Positions 32,406 to 45,686 are shown, counted from the stretch's first letter. The stretch is DNA of 64,000 nt from JAGVSZ01 sp963716855 (GCA_963716855.1 CAVQUV010000029.1:124001-188000); one strand, 5' to 3'. Notes: generated by a model from the sequence alone, not told the origin. Made by a program: numbers and translations.

Positions 32406-33446
32406 GTGATCTTCGAGCAAATCGCCACCGGGGGCTGCCAGTCCTACCTCGTCGGCTGCGCCGACACCTGCGCGGGCGTGCTGATCGATCCGGAGCTGAG
32501 CCAGGTCGACCGCTACGTCGCGCTCGCGGCGCGGGACAGCCTGCGGATCCGCTACCTGATCGACACGCACACGCATGCCGACCACTTCTCCGGGACGCGG
32601 GAGCTCGCGCGGCGGCTCGCCGTACCGGTGGTGATGCATCGCGCGAGCCCGGCGCCGTTCGTGGACATGCGACTCGACGACGGCGAGATGCTGGCCGTGG
32701 GGAAGCTGCGGCTGCGGGTCCTGCATACCCCGGGGCACACGCGCGACTCGATGTGCCTCGTTGCGGAGGACCGCGCGTTCACGGGCGACACGCTGCTCAT
32801 CGGGGGCACCGGCCGCACCGACCTTCCCAGCGGCGACCCGGAGGCGCTCCACGACAGCCTCTTCAACAAGCTGCTGAAGCTCGACCCGGCGCTCGAGGTG
32901 TACCCGGCGCACGACTACAAGGGCCAGGGCCATACGACGATCGCGCAGGAGCTCGCCGCCAATCCGCGGCTGCAGAAGCGCGACAGGGTGGAGTTCGTCG
33001 CGATGATGCGCAACCTCAATCTCACGATGCCGACGCATCTCACCGAAGCGTTGCGCACCAACATGAGCGGCGGGAAGACCGTCGCGCAGCTCCTCGCCGA
33101 GGCGGCCGCGGTCGTGCCGTTCATGTCGCTCGAGGAGCTGAAGGCGCAGGTCGAATCGCGCGCGACCGGCCTCGTCGTGCTCGACGTGCGCGAGCGCGAC
33201 GCCTACGAGGAGGGCCATATCCCCGGCGCGCGCCTCCTGCCGCGCGGCCAGCTCGAGCTGCGCGTGAACCAGGACCTGCCCGACCCGACGCCGCGCATCC
33301 TCGCGTACTGCGAGTTCGGCCGCATCTCGACGCTCGCCGCCGCGACGCTCCGCACGATGGGCTATCAGCGCGCGGTCGCGCTGGACGGCGGCATGCAGGC
33401 GTGGCGCGAGGCGGGCTTCCCGGTGCGGACCGGGAACGAGGCGTAG
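32406..33446 (+). CDS. Persulfide dioxygenase-rhodanese fusion (MBL fold plus sulfurtransferase)
   Basis: 346 aa. Residues 1-200 form an ETHE1-like metallo-beta-lactamase domain: THTHADHFSG, HTPGHTRDSMCL, FTGDTLLIGGTGRTDL and PAHDYKGQ. Residues 245-340 form a rhodanese domain with LDVRERDAYEEGHIPGA and the active-site loop YCEFGRIS, whose Cys carries the persulfide. The fusion oxidises glutathione persulfide to sulfite and moves sulfane sulfur, so it serves sulfide detoxification. The start is GTG at 32406. Confidence 0.9.
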   Translation: MIFEQIATGGCQSYLVGCADTCAGVLIDPELSQVDRYVALAARDSLRIRYLIDTHTHADHFSGTRELARRLAVPVVMHRASPAPFVDMRLDDGEMLAVGKLRLRVLHTPGHTRDSMCLVAEDRAFTGDTLLIGGTGRTDLPSGDPEALHDSLFNKLLKLDPALEVYPAHDYKGQGHTTIAQELAANPRLQKRDRVEFVAMMRNLNLTMPTHLTEALRTNMSGGKTVAQLLAEAAAVVPFMSLEELKAQVESRATGLVVLDVRERDAYEEGHIPGARLLPRGQLELRVNQDLPDPTPRILAYCEFGRISTLAAATLRTMGYQRAVALDGGMQAWREAGFPVRTGNEA

Positions 33447-33457
33447 GGGTCGCGGCT

Positions 33458-35268
<1,811 letters not shown>

Positions 35269-35332
35269 GGGAGGCGCGATTGTAGTCGCGAACCCGACGC
35301 CGTCGTCCCGCCCCGACGCTTCGCGGACGCAG

Positions 35333-35351
35333 TTGAAACAGCGTGTTTCAA
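35333..35351. promoter_or_regulatory. Perfect 19-bp palindrome, candidate TetR-type operator
   Basis: TTGAAACA-GCG-TGTTTCAA: 8-bp perfect arms around 3 bp, AT-rich in GC-rich surroundings. It lies 65 bp upstream of uup and 73 bp upstream of the FecR-like gene, in the divergent promoter region. The form is typical of TetR-family operators, yet no regulator gene adjoins. Confidence 0.6.
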
Positions 35352-35423
35352 GGGTCAACGGTGATCTGGCGGGGGTCGTTTTCCGTTCGAGCGGCGCGTT
35401 TTGCGCACCGCCTGGAGAACACG

Positions 35424-37567
35424 ATGGCAACGTCCCTGTTCCGGTCTCTTGTCGCCCTGCTCCTCGCACTCGGGCTCGCCGGCCTCGCTGCGGCGGCCGC
35501 GGACTCCGATCCGCCCGCGCGCGTCGGCCGCGCGAGCCTCGTCGAGGGCGACGTGGCGTACCTGCGCGACGGCGAGTGGATCCCGCTGCCGATCAACTGG
35601 CCGATCACGACGGGAGCCCGGCTCTCGGCAGCGCCCGGCGCGCGCGCCGAACTGCGCGTCGGCTCCACCGCGGTCCGGCTTGCGGGTGCGACCGAGGTCG
35701 AGGTCGTCCGGCTCGACGACGACGCAATCGCGCTGCGCCTGTTGCACGGTACGATCGACGCGCGGGTGCGCGATGGCGAGGTTGCACGCGAGTTCTCGGT
35801 CGAGACATCCGAGGCGCGCGCGACGCTGCTCGAGCCCGGCCGCTATCGCTTCGACACAGGCATCGTGCCCGATACGACCGCAGTAAGCGCTGACATCGGC
35901 GCCGCGCGCGTCGAGGCAGGCGGCAATTCGATGGTGGTCCGTCCGGGCAAGCGCGCCGAGGTGTGGCGCAACGGCGACGTCCTCCTCGCGGACGTGCGGC
36001 CGGACGCGTTCGACGAATGGGCCCTCGCCCGCGACCGGCGCGAGGAGGCGTCGCGGACCGCACGTTACGTCTCCCCGGAAATGACCGGGTACGAGTCGCT
36101 CGCCGAGCACGGCGACTGGCGCGAGGTCGCCGAGTACGGCCCGGTCTGGGTGCCCCGCGCCGTCCCGGTCGGCTGGGCGCCGTATCGGACCGGACGCTGG
36201 GCGTGGATCGAGCCGTGGGGCTGGACGTGGATCGACGAGGCGCCGTGGGGCTTCGCGCCGTTCCACTACGGCCGCTGGGCGTTCATCGGCGGCGCGTGGG
36301 CATGGGCCCCGGGGCGCGTGATCGCGCGTCCGGTGTATGCGCCCGCTCTCGTGGGCTGGGTCGGCCGGCCGGGCTGGAGCGTGAGCGTGTCGATCGGCAC
36401 CGTGCCGGCCGTGGGCTGGTTCCCGCTCGCGCCGCGCGAAGTGTTCGTGCCCGCGTACCGCCACAGTCCCGCGTACGTGCGGAACGTGAACATCGCGCAC
36501 GTCACCAACGTCACCCAGATCACCAACGTCACGACCGTGAACTACGTGAACCGCCACCTCGACCGCGCCGTGACCGTCGTGCCGGCCGCAGCGGTCACCA
36601 ACGGGCAGCCGATCGCGCGTTCGCAGGTGCACGTGCGGCGGGCCGAGCTCGACCGCAGCGCGCCGGCATCGCCGACGCCGCCGGTGGCCGCGATCGCCCC
36701 GCCGCGGCCGGTGGCGCCGCACGCGACGCGCGACGACGATCGCGGGCCGCACCGGGGGTTCGACCCGAGCCCTCGCCCGCAGGACGCCCGGCGCGACGCA
36801 CCCATGCAGGCGGTGCAAACGCAGCCGTCGCCGAACGTTGCCCCGACACCGAGCGCGCCGGTCGCGCCGCAGCCCGCGTCGCCGGGACCGCGAGGGAGCG
36901 AGCGAGCGCTTGATCGATCGCCGCCGAGTGTCAATGAGCGGCCCGCGACCGCGCACGATCGTGGTCGCGCCCACCCCGACGCCGCCCGTGCAGGTGACGC
37001 CGACGACGCCTCCCCGCGCAGGCGACGGAGCACCGCCCCCCGCCTCCGATCGCGCGAACCCGCGTACGCCCGATCGCCCGCAAGCGCGCGCGATCGAACG
37101 CGGGCCGGATGGCTCATTTCGCTCGGCCGAGCCCCGGCCCGAGCCGCGTCGCGAGGTCCAGCGCGTAGAGACGCCGCGCGCGATCGCGCCGACAGCGCCG
37201 GCGCCCCAACCCCAAGTCCGGAGCGAGCCGCGCCCGGAGCCGCGACCGGAAGTGCGTCGCGTCGAGCCGCCGCGGGCGATCGCGCCGGCCGCGCCGGCGC
37301 CCCAACCCCAAGTCCGGAGCGAGCCGCGCCACGAGGCGCGACCGGAAGCCCGTCGCGCCGAGCCGCCGCGCGCAGTCGCGCAGCCCGCGCCCGCGCCGAT
37401 CGAGCCGCGACCGTCCGCTCCGACACCCGTCGTGCGCGCGGCGCCACCCGCGCCCCCGTCGGCGATGCCCGCGCCGCAACCTCCGCCGCAGCAGCAGTCG
37501 GCACCGCGCAGCGATCGCGGCCAGGGAGCGCGAGCAGCGGCGCGGCGAGGGACGCAATACCGGATAG
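35424..37567 (+). CDS. FecR-domain protein with Trp-rich DUF6600-like region and Pro/Arg/Glu repeats (frameshifted)
   Basis: About 714 codons. A signal peptide (residues 1-27) is followed by a FecR domain (VGRASLVEGDVAYLRDGEW, GARAELRVGSTAVRL). A Trp-rich DUF6600-like block comes next (GWAPYRTGRWAWIEPWGWTW, FHYGRWAFIGGAWAWAPG) and then an Asn/Thr/Val block (HVTNVTQITNVTTVNYVN). The frame changes near 36.9 kb into a Pro/Arg/Glu tail with 32-residue repeats. A last change near 37.53 kb gives a charged end (QRRGEGRNTG). Predicted to be exported and extended; such proteins are of unknown function. GGAG precedes ATG 35424. Confidence 0.75.
37162..37353 (+). repeat. Two tandem 96-bp repeats encoding a 32-residue Pro/Arg/Glu unit
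   Basis: Units 37162-37257 and 37258-37353 encode near-identical segments with the cores RAIAPxAPAPQPQVRSEPR and EPRPEVR. A half unit precedes and a degenerate third follows. The 96-bp period was anchored on GCGCCCCAAC at 37201 and 37297. Tandem repeats of this kind expand and shrink by slippage. Confidence 0.85.
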
Positions 37568-37639
37568 CGCGTCGACTGCGGCTAGACTGGTCGCCTCGCT
37601 TCAATCCGCACGGCGCGACGCCGTGCTGCGGGGACGATC

Positions 37640-37960
37640 ATGATCGACAACCTGATGGACGACCTGCCCACGGCCACGGAGCAGGAGCAGCTGGTCGACG
37701 TACTCAAGCGCCCCGGCGTCCGAATCGAGCGGATCGTCTCGACCGGGCAATCCAGCCCGCCGGGGTTCTGGTACGACCCGGCGCACGGCGAATGGGTCGC
37801 GGTGCTCGCGGGTGAAGCGAAGCTGCGCTTCGAGGACGAGCCGGCGGCGCGAACGCTGGGGCCCGGCGACTTCGTCGACATCGCGCCGCACCGCCGGCAT
37901 CGGGTCGAGTGGACGCGTCCGGGCGAGCCGACGGTCTGGCTCGCCGTCCACTACGACTAG
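37640..37960 (+). CDS. Cupin-domain protein
   Basis: 106-aa single-domain cupin: WYDPAHGEWVAVLAGEAKLRFED and LGPGDFVDIAPHRRHRVEWT. The usual metal ligands are partly present (His and Glu in HGEW, His in PHRRHRVEW). Likely a small metal- or ligand-binding enzyme; similar proteins are common and uncharacterised. It starts 73 bp after the FecR-like gene. Confidence 0.87.
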   Translation: MIDNLMDDLPTATEQEQLVDVLKRPGVRIERIVSTGQSSPPGFWYDPAHGEWVAVLAGEAKLRFEDEPAARTLGPGDFVDIAPHRRHRVEWTRPGEPTVWLAVHYD

Positions 37961-38044
37961 GCTCGCGGCGCGTAACCGGCTCGCGCGACGACCGAATTGC
38001 ATGACACCATCGCGCTTCGCTCGCCGAGGACGACGGAACACGCC

Positions 38045-38608
38045 ATGAAGAACACGCGCGCCCGCTACGGGATCGTCACGAAGGTCCTGCACTGGACGCT
38101 CTTCCTCCTCATCCTCAACCAGTTCGTCGTCGCGACCATGATGCTCAACACGCCGCAGGGGACGACGACGGCCGGCTTCACGCAGGGCGTGCTCTACAAC
38201 TGGCACAAGTCGATCGGGCTGATCGCGCTGGCGGTGGCGCTCGCGCGCTACATCTGGCGCAAGACCACGCCGCTGCCCGATTGGGCGCCGAACCTGAGCG
38301 CCGGCGAGAAGCGCTGGCTCCCGCGCATCGAGACCACGCTCTACTGCTGCATGTTCCTGATGCCGATCAGCGGGTACGTCTTCGTGATGGCCGGCGGGTA
38401 CGGCGTGAACTTCTTCGGCCAGTGGAACCTGCCCAACTACCTGGGCAAGCATGCCGCCGTGTCGGTGATCGCCGAATGGGTGCACGCGTTCACGGCCGCG
38501 CTCCTCGTCCTCGCCCTGTTCGCGCACTGGGGCGTAGGCATTCGGCATCACCTGCGGCACGGCGATCGGTACCTGCATCGGATGCTGCCGTTCACGCATC
38601 AGAAGTAG
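38045..38608 (+). CDS. Cytochrome b561-family membrane protein
   Basis: 187 aa with four transmembrane helices. Four helix-borne histidines suit two b-type haems: KVLHWTLF, YNWHKSIGL, AEWVHAFTA and LFAHWGVG. Bacterial b561 proteins move electrons from quinol to superoxide or other acceptors. ATG 38045 is chosen because it starts the standard N-terminus RYGIVTKVLHW. A basic C-terminus ends the chain. Confidence 0.9.
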   Translation: MKNTRARYGIVTKVLHWTLFLLILNQFVVATMMLNTPQGTTTAGFTQGVLYNWHKSIGLIALAVALARYIWRKTTPLPDWAPNLSAGEKRWLPRIETTLYCCMFLMPISGYVFVMAGGYGVNFFGQWNLPNYLGKHAAVSVIAEWVHAFTAALLVLALFAHWGVGIRHHLRHGDRYLHRMLPFTHQK

Positions 38609-38615
38609 AGGCCGA

Positions 38616-39161
38616 CTAACCGCGCTCCCGCAGGCGCTCGAGGTCGAACGCTATCGAGCCGTCGTCGCTCGTCACGAGCACGTGGCCTTCCTGGATGGTG
38701 AACTGAAGCCGCATCGTGCGGCGCGCGAGCGCTTCGAGCCCGCGACTGGCGTCGGCGGGAATGCCGTAGACGGTCACATTCGACAGCCGCGCGAGCTTCG
38801 ACTCGATCTCGCCCCACCACACGGGGACGGAACGGCCACCGTAGGCATACACGACGACTTCCCGCGAGCGCCCGGCGGCTTTCGCGAGCCGCCGCTCGTC
38901 GGGCAGGCCCACGTCGATCCAGCGCTCGATCGCGCCGGTGAGGTCGCGCTCCCACAGGTCCGGCTCGTCCGTGTCCGAGAGCCCCTTCCCGAACGCGAGC
39001 CGCTCGCTCGCGCCGTGCGCGTACGCGAGCAGCCGCACCATCATGCGTTCGTCCGTCTCGGACGGATGCCTCGCGATCGTGACCGCGTGGTCCGCGTAGT
39101 AGCCGCGATCCATGTCCGCGATCTGGAGCTCGGCTTTGTGGATCGTGGACTTGAGGGCCAT
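38616..39161 (-). CDS. yaeQ: YaeQ family protein
   Basis: 181 aa, the expected YaeQ length. Diagnostic stretches are STIHKAELQIADMDRGYYAD, ARHPSETDERMMVRLLAYA, LWERDLTGAIERWIDVGLPD and WWGEIESKLARLSNVTVY. The fold is PD-(D/E)xK-like, but the molecular activity is not established. It converges with the cytochrome b561 gene (7-bp gap). Confidence 0.93.
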   Translation of the reverse strand: MALKSTIHKAELQIADMDRGYYADHAVTIARHPSETDERMMVRLLAYAHGASERLAFGKGLSDTDEPDLWERDLTGAIERWIDVGLPDERRLAKAAGRSREVVVYAYGGRSVPVWWGEIESKLARLSNVTVYGIPADASRGLEALARRTMRLQFTIQEGHVLVTSDDGSIAFDLERLRERG

Positions 39162-39221
39162 CTAACGCGTTCAGCGATCCACGGTCTACTTGGTAACGGT
39201 TCCGTCCGGTTGCCCGTGCCC

Positions 39222-40821
<1,600 letters not shown>

Positions 40822-40825
<4 letters not shown>

Positions 40826-41841
40826 GTTGCGTCCTCCGTATCGAATGTCCCGCCGGGCAGCGCCAGCCGCCGCCGCACCGGAAAGAGATGCAGGTCGAAC
40901 CGCGCCGCGACGTAGCCCCAGAGCCCCCGCGGGAAGCGCACCATCACGACCACCGCCACGACGCCGAGCGCGATGAGGTACCCCGTGCCGAAGTCGCCGA
41001 GCGCTTCGCGCAGCAGGAAGTAGAGCAGCGTGCCGATGATCGGCCCCTCGATCGTGCCGATGCCGCCGATGACGACGATGAAGATGATGAACGCGGTCCA
41101 GCTTACGCCGAACGCGGCGTCGGGCGAGATCCGGAGATTCATCAGGAAGTACAGCGCGCCGACCACGCCGCAGCCGAACGCCGCAATCAGGTAGACCCAG
41201 AACTTGGTCGCCGCGATGTCGACGCCCTGGCTCGCCGCCGCGCGCTCGCTGTCGCGGATCGCCGTCAATGCGAGACCGTAGCGGGAGCGGAGCAGCCAGT
41301 AGACGCCCGCGACGGCGCCCACGGCCACGACGAGCGCGATCCAGAAAGTGAGCGACTCCCGCATCGCCTTGGGAAAGGCCCGCATCGAGGTCAGGCTCGT
41401 GCCCGTTCCGCCGCCGACCGCGGTCGCGTTCGCGGCGATCAGCCGGAACGACTCGGCGACGACCCAGGTCCCGATCGCGAAGTACCCGCCGTGCAGGCGG
41501 AAGACGATTTTCGAAGTCGGGATCGCCACGAGCGCTGCGACGAGACCCGCGATCGGCACGCAGACGAACGGATTCCACCCGGCGAGGTCCGCGAGAACGA
41601 CGAGCGCGTAGCCGCCGATCCCGAGATAGCCCTGCTGCCCCACGGAAACGAGGCCGCCATAGCCGGCGAGGAGATTCCACATCTGCGCCATGGCGAGCAG
41701 GCAGGCGAACTCGACGAACAGGCGCAACGTGCTCGAATCCGCCCACCCCGGCAGGGTCGCGAGAATCAGAACGGCGACGCTCGAAACGACGCCGGCGATC
41801 CGGCTTGCGCGAGTGGCGCGCTGGACGCTGATCTGCCGCAT
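40822..41841 (-). CDS. livM: Branched-chain amino acid-type ABC transporter permease LivM
   Basis: 339 aa with about nine hydrophobic segments and the LivM pattern NLLAGYGGLVSVGQQGYLGIGGYAL, a loop LRSRYGLALTAIRDSERAAASQGVD that contacts the ATPase (EAA-like), and GGIGTIEGPIIGTLLYFLL. It pairs with LivH in the inner membrane. It starts 2 bp after the livH stop and ends overlapping the ALDH start. Given the operon, aromatic acid import is more likely than amino acids. Confidence 0.92.
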
Positions 41842-41843
41842 CG

Positions 41844-42713
41844 TCAATCCCGGGTGCGGGGAAAGAGACCCTGCGGCCGCACGAGCAGCACCGCGAGGAA
41901 GACGAGATGCCCGACCAGGATCCCCCATCCCGGATCGAGGCGGAAGCCGATTCCCTGCGCGACGCCGAGCACCAGCCCGCCGGCGAGCGTGCCCCAGAAG
42001 GAGCCGAGCCCGCCGATGATGACCGCTTCGAACGCGTACAGCAGATAGGCCGGCCCGTCGCTCGGCGCGACGGTGGTGCGCAGTGCGAGAAAGATCCCTG
42101 CGATCGTGACGACGCCGAAGGCGATGGCGGTCGCCAGCGCGTAGACGTGCCGGTGATCGATGCCCTGGAGCTCCGCCGCTTCCGGATCGTCGGACGTCGC
42201 GCGAAACGCACGGCCGAGCGGCGTGCGCCCGAACAGCCACTCCAGCGAGAACGCGAGTGCGACCGCGGCCAGAAACGTGATCAACGGCAGCCAGCCGACC
42301 GCCAGGTCGCCTGCGATGCGCAGGCTCTGCGTCTCGAACCCGCCCGCGCTGAGCGAGCGCGAGTCGGCCGAGAACACCTCGAGCAGCACGTTCTGGATGA
42401 CGATCGAGAGGCCGAAGGTCACCAGCAGCGGCGGCAGGATGTCCTTGCCGAGCGTGCGGTTGAGGATGCCGCGTTGCAGGCCGTAGCCCACGACGAGCAT
42501 CACCGGCAGCACGATGAGCAATAGCAGCACCGGGGTAACCTGCACGCCGAGCGCCACGCCGATGGCGAGGAACGCCGCCAGCACGATGAAGTCGCCGTGC
42601 GCGATGTTCACCAGGCGCATCACGCCGAACATCAGCGCGAGTCCCATCGCGAAAAGCGCGTAGAGGCCGCCGAGCATCAGGCCCTGCAGGACGGTGTCGA
42701 TCCAGCCGATCAT
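41844..42713 (-). CDS. livH: Branched-chain amino acid-type ABC transporter permease LivH
   Basis: 289-aa integral membrane protein. The N-terminal LivH signature is GLMLGGLYALFAMGLALMFG, then MRLVNIAHGDFIVLAAF. The cytoplasmic coupling loop reads FRATSDDPEAAELQGIDHRHV, and AVIIGGLGSFWGTLAGGLVLG follows. The ATG overlaps the livF stop by 4 bp. Confidence 0.93.
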   Translation of the reverse strand: MIGWIDTVLQGLMLGGLYALFAMGLALMFGVMRLVNIAHGDFIVLAAFLAIGVALGVQVTPVLLLLIVLPVMLVVGYGLQRGILNRTLGKDILPPLLVTFGLSIVIQNVLLEVFSADSRSLSAGGFETQSLRIAGDLAVGWLPLITFLAAVALAFSLEWLFGRTPLGRAFRATSDDPEAAELQGIDHRHVYALATAIAFGVVTIAGIFLALRTTVAPSDGPAYLLYAFEAVIIGGLGSFWGTLAGGLVLGVAQGIGFRLDPGWGILVGHLVFLAVLLVRPQGLFPRTRD

Positions 42714-43420
42714 GCGGCCGCCGACCCGAAGTACGCGGCCGAGATCGCCTCGCGCGTGAGCTCGCCCGAGCGGCCGTGCAACGACACGCGCCCCTCCTGG
42801 AAGCAGTACAGGCGACCCGTCGTGCGCTGCGCGATGCCCACGTCCTGCTCGACCACGATCAGGGACAACCCCTCCCGCATCATCGCCGGCAGGGTGTTGT
42901 AGAGGCTGGTGACGACGAGCGGCGAGAGCCCGAGCGAGATCTCGTCGCAGATCAGCAGGCGCGGGTTGGCGAGCAGCGCGCGGCCGATGGCCACCATCTG
43001 CTGCTGGCCGCCCGAGAGCGCGTTGCCGGGGCGGGTCCGCAGGTCCGTCAGCGCCGGAAACAGCTCGTAGATGCGCGCCAGGCTCCACGGCCCCTTGCGC
43101 TTCGCGTAGCCGCCGATCAGCAGATTCTCCTCGACCGACAGGCTGGGAAACAGGCGGCGCCCCTCGGGCACCATCGCGATGCCCTGCCGCACGATCTCGC
43201 TCGCCGGCAGGCCGCCGATCGGCCGGCCGTCGAACAGGATCTTCTCGGGCGCTGCGCCTAGGAGCCCGGTGACCGTCTTGAGGAAGGTGGACTTGCCCGC
43301 GCCGTTCGCGCCGATGATTCCCACCGCTTCGCCCGGGTGAATCTCGAAGTCGATGCCGAAGAGCGCCTGGAAGTCGCCGTAGAAGGCGGTCAGCGCGTGC
43401 GTCGCGAGCAGCGGCGTCAT
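42710..43420 (-). CDS. livF: ABC transporter ATP-binding protein LivF
   Basis: 236 aa. Walker A GANGAGKST, the signature ALSGGQQQM and Walker B LLICDEISLGLSP are complete. The family-specific MVPEGRRLFPSLSVEENL identifies LivF rather than LivG. A GGAGG stretch precedes ATG 43420. The spacer to livG (113 bp) contains a GC-rich stem-loop. Confidence 0.93.
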   Translation of the reverse strand: MTPLLATHALTAFYGDFQALFGIDFEIHPGEAVGIIGANGAGKSTFLKTVTGLLGAAPEKILFDGRPIGGLPASEIVRQGIAMVPEGRRLFPSLSVEENLLIGGYAKRKGPWSLARIYELFPALTDLRTRPGNALSGGQQQMVAIGRALLANPRLLICDEISLGLSPLVVTSLYNTLPAMMREGLSLIVVEQDVGIAQRTTGRLYCFQEGRVSLHGRSGELTREAISAAYFGSAAA

Positions 43421-43498
43421 ACTGCCGCCTCCGAACGGTCGAACGCGTCGGCGCGCGTCGTCGCGTCGGCGGCCCGAAGTAATCGCCTTTCCGTCGAT

Positions 43499-43517
43499 CC
43501 CCGCGCGATGCGCGGGG
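43499..43517. other. GC stem-loop between livG and livF
   Basis: CCCCGCGC-GAT-GCGCGGGG is a perfect 8-bp stem with a 3-nt loop in the 113-bp livG-livF gap. It lacks a U tract, so it is more likely an mRNA-processing or stability element than an intrinsic terminator. Confidence 0.55.
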
Positions 43518-43533
43518 CCCCTCGCCGGGTGGC

Positions 43534-44256
43534 TCATACTTCTATCCCCAGATAAACCCGTTGCACTTCCGGGTCCGCCATCACCGCCTCCGGCGTCCCG
43601 TCGGCGAGCTTCGCGCCGAAATTGATCGCGACGATCCGGTCGGCGACCGCGACGAGCGCGTGCATGACGTGCTCGATCCAGATCATCGTCGTGCCGGCCG
43701 CCTTGATCTCGCGGATCAGCGCCACCAGCTCGCGCGCCTCGGGCTCGGTGAGCCCGCCGGCGATCTCGTCGAGGAGCAGCAGCTTCGGCTGCGTCGCGAG
43801 CGCGCGCGCGAGCTCGAGGCGCTTGCGCTCGAGCAGCGTCAGGCGCCCGGCGAGCGCGTTCGCGTGGCGCCGCAGCCCGGTCCGATCGAGCACCTCGACG
43901 CAGGCTGCGTTCGCCTCGTCCTCCTTCATCGCAGCGCCGAAGGTCGCGGCGACGAGCAGGTTCTCGAACACGGTCATGTCGCCGAACGGCTGCGGGATCT
44001 GGTACGAGCGCCCGATGCCCTTGCGGCAGCGCGCGTGCGGCGGGGCGGCGGCGATCTCCTCGTCGAGGAAGCGGATCGAGCCCGCGTCGGCGCGCAGGTC
44101 GCCGGTGACCAGGTTGAAGAGCGTCGTCTTGCCGGCGCCGTTCGGGCCGATGACGCCGAGCAGCTCGCGGCTCTCGACGGCGAGGCTCAGGTCGTCGATG
44201 ACCTTCACCGCGCCGAACGACTTCCGCACGCCGGCGAGCTCGAGAACCGCTCCCAT
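43534..44256 (-). CDS. livG: ABC transporter ATP-binding protein LivG
   Basis: 240 aa. Walker A GPNGAGKTT, the LivG-specific GIGRSYQIPQPFGDMTVFENL and Walker B LLLLDEIAGGL are present. The degenerate signature LTLLERKRLELARAL also fits LivG. ATG 44256 is chosen since it directly precedes the domain start (LELAGVRKSFG). It is separated from the substrate-binding protein gene by 142 bp containing a stem-loop. Confidence 0.93.
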   Translation of the reverse strand: MGAVLELAGVRKSFGAVKVIDDLSLAVESRELLGVIGPNGAGKTTLFNLVTGDLRADAGSIRFLDEEIAAAPPHARCRKGIGRSYQIPQPFGDMTVFENLLVAATFGAAMKEDEANAACVEVLDRTGLRRHANALAGRLTLLERKRLELARALATQPKLLLLDEIAGGLTEPEARELVALIREIKAAGTTMIWIEHVMHALVAVADRIVAINFGAKLADGTPEAVMADPEVQRVYLGIEV

Positions 44257-44270
44257 TAGTTGCTCACGAT

Positions 44271-44292
44271 GCGAGGGGCCACAGCCCCTCGC
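44271..44292. other. GC stem-loop upstream of livG
   Basis: GCGAGGGGC-CACA-GCCCCTCGC is a perfect 9-bp stem in the gap between the substrate-binding protein gene and livG. No T-run follows on the coding strand. It may cap the 3' end of the receptor mRNA so that the receptor outnumbers the permease, as in many ABC operons. Confidence 0.55.
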
Positions 44293-44398
44293 GCTCCCCA
44301 ATCCCAGGAAGCCCATTGCCTTCGGCATCGGGCTTCATCCCGGACGACGCCGCGCCGGAGTGGCGCGCCTCCGGCGTCGTGCTTGCGGCTGTCCAGGG

Positions 44399-45686
44399 TC
44401 AGCCGAGCAGCTTGAGCTTGCCCGCCACCGGGACGTTCGGCGCGGTCTGGTTGTCGACGACGACCAGCTCGTACTTGTATTTCTTGCCGGGCACCCACTG
44501 TCCGCCCGCGAGCGGCGTCTTGGTCACGTTCTTCACCGGCCCCTTGCCCCAGGAGACGTTGCCGACGATCGTGTCGAGGTTGGTGGCGACCATCGCGTCG
44601 CGGATCGACGCCTTGCTGCCGAGGTCCTTCGTGCGCTTGAACGTGTCGATCGCGACCTCGAAGAGGGCGTGGACGAAGCCGATCGGCTGCGTCCATTGCT
44701 TCTTCGTCGCGGCCTCGTAAGCGTCGGCGAGCGCCTTCGCCGACTGCCCGGTGAGCGAGGACTTGTACGGGACGGTCGGCGTCCACCACACCTCGGTCGT
44801 CATGCCGTCGCCGAGCTCGCCGAGCGCCTCGACCGACGCGGGGAAGAGCAGCGCCTTGCCGACCGTGACCACCTTCGGGCGGAAGCCCTGCTGCCGCGCC
44901 TGCGTGAGGAAGGTCCGGATGTCCGGCGGGATCAGCACGCCGGTGATGATCTCGGCGTTCTCCTTCTTGAACGCCGCGATCTGCGCGCTGAAGTCGGCGG
45001 TGAGGTTCTGGAAGCGGCCGGGATCGACGAGCTTGAAGCCGTCTTTCGCGAGCACCGGCGGGAAGCCGCGCGCGGGGTCGCCCCAGGCATTGCCGTCCGC
45101 GTCGTTCGGGAACAGGCCGCCGACCACCTTGTTCGTCGGCACCGACTTCCACAGGTTGGTGAACACCGCGATCACGTCCTCGAGGCCCCAGAAGAAGTGA
45201 TACGTCCAGTTGAAGCCCTTCGCCGGATCGCCCTTGCGCCCGAAGAACCAGGGCTGCCACGGGCAGAGGGTGGAGACGCAGGGGATCTCGTTCAGCTCGC
45301 ACTGGTCGGACACCGGGTTCGCGGTCTCCGGCGTATTGCCGGCGATCATGAAGTCGATCTTGTCCTTGAGGATCAGGTCCGCCGCCGTCTCGCCGGCGCG
45401 GTTGGCGCTCGACTGGCTGTCCTTGGTGATGATCTCGACCTCGTACCTTTCGGCCGCCGATCGTGAGGCCGCTCTTCAGCGTCTGCTGGATCGCGCCGAT
45501 CACGAACTTGTTCGCCTCGCCGAACGGGGCGAGCGGGCCGGTCGCGGGATACACGTAGCCGATCTTGAGCTTGCGCGTGCCCTGCGCGAGGGCCGGGAAA
45601 CCGAGGCTGCTCGCGACGCCCGCGGTGGCGAGTGCGGCGCCGCTCTTGAGGACCGTGCGACGGCGCTGGTCGACGTTGCGTTTCAT
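44399..45686 (-). CDS. Liv-type ABC transporter substrate-binding protein (frameshifted)
   Basis: About 429 codons. A twin-arginine-like signal (RRRTVLKSGAALATAG, residues 9-24, ending FPALAQ) precedes KIGYVYPATGPLAPFGEANK. Near 45446 the frame changes (one extra base), and EIITKDSQSSANRAGETAADLI is followed by MIAGNTPETANPVSDQCELN and an intact type I periplasmic-binding fold to KLKLLG. It delivers ligand to LivHMFG encoded downstream. It is cotranscribed with hpaB 11 bp upstream, so the ligand is probably an aromatic acid. Confidence 0.87.

Noticed and set aside
43499..43517. Rho-independent terminator between livG and livF
   Set aside because: The stem is perfect but no T-run follows on the coding strand, and the operon continues.
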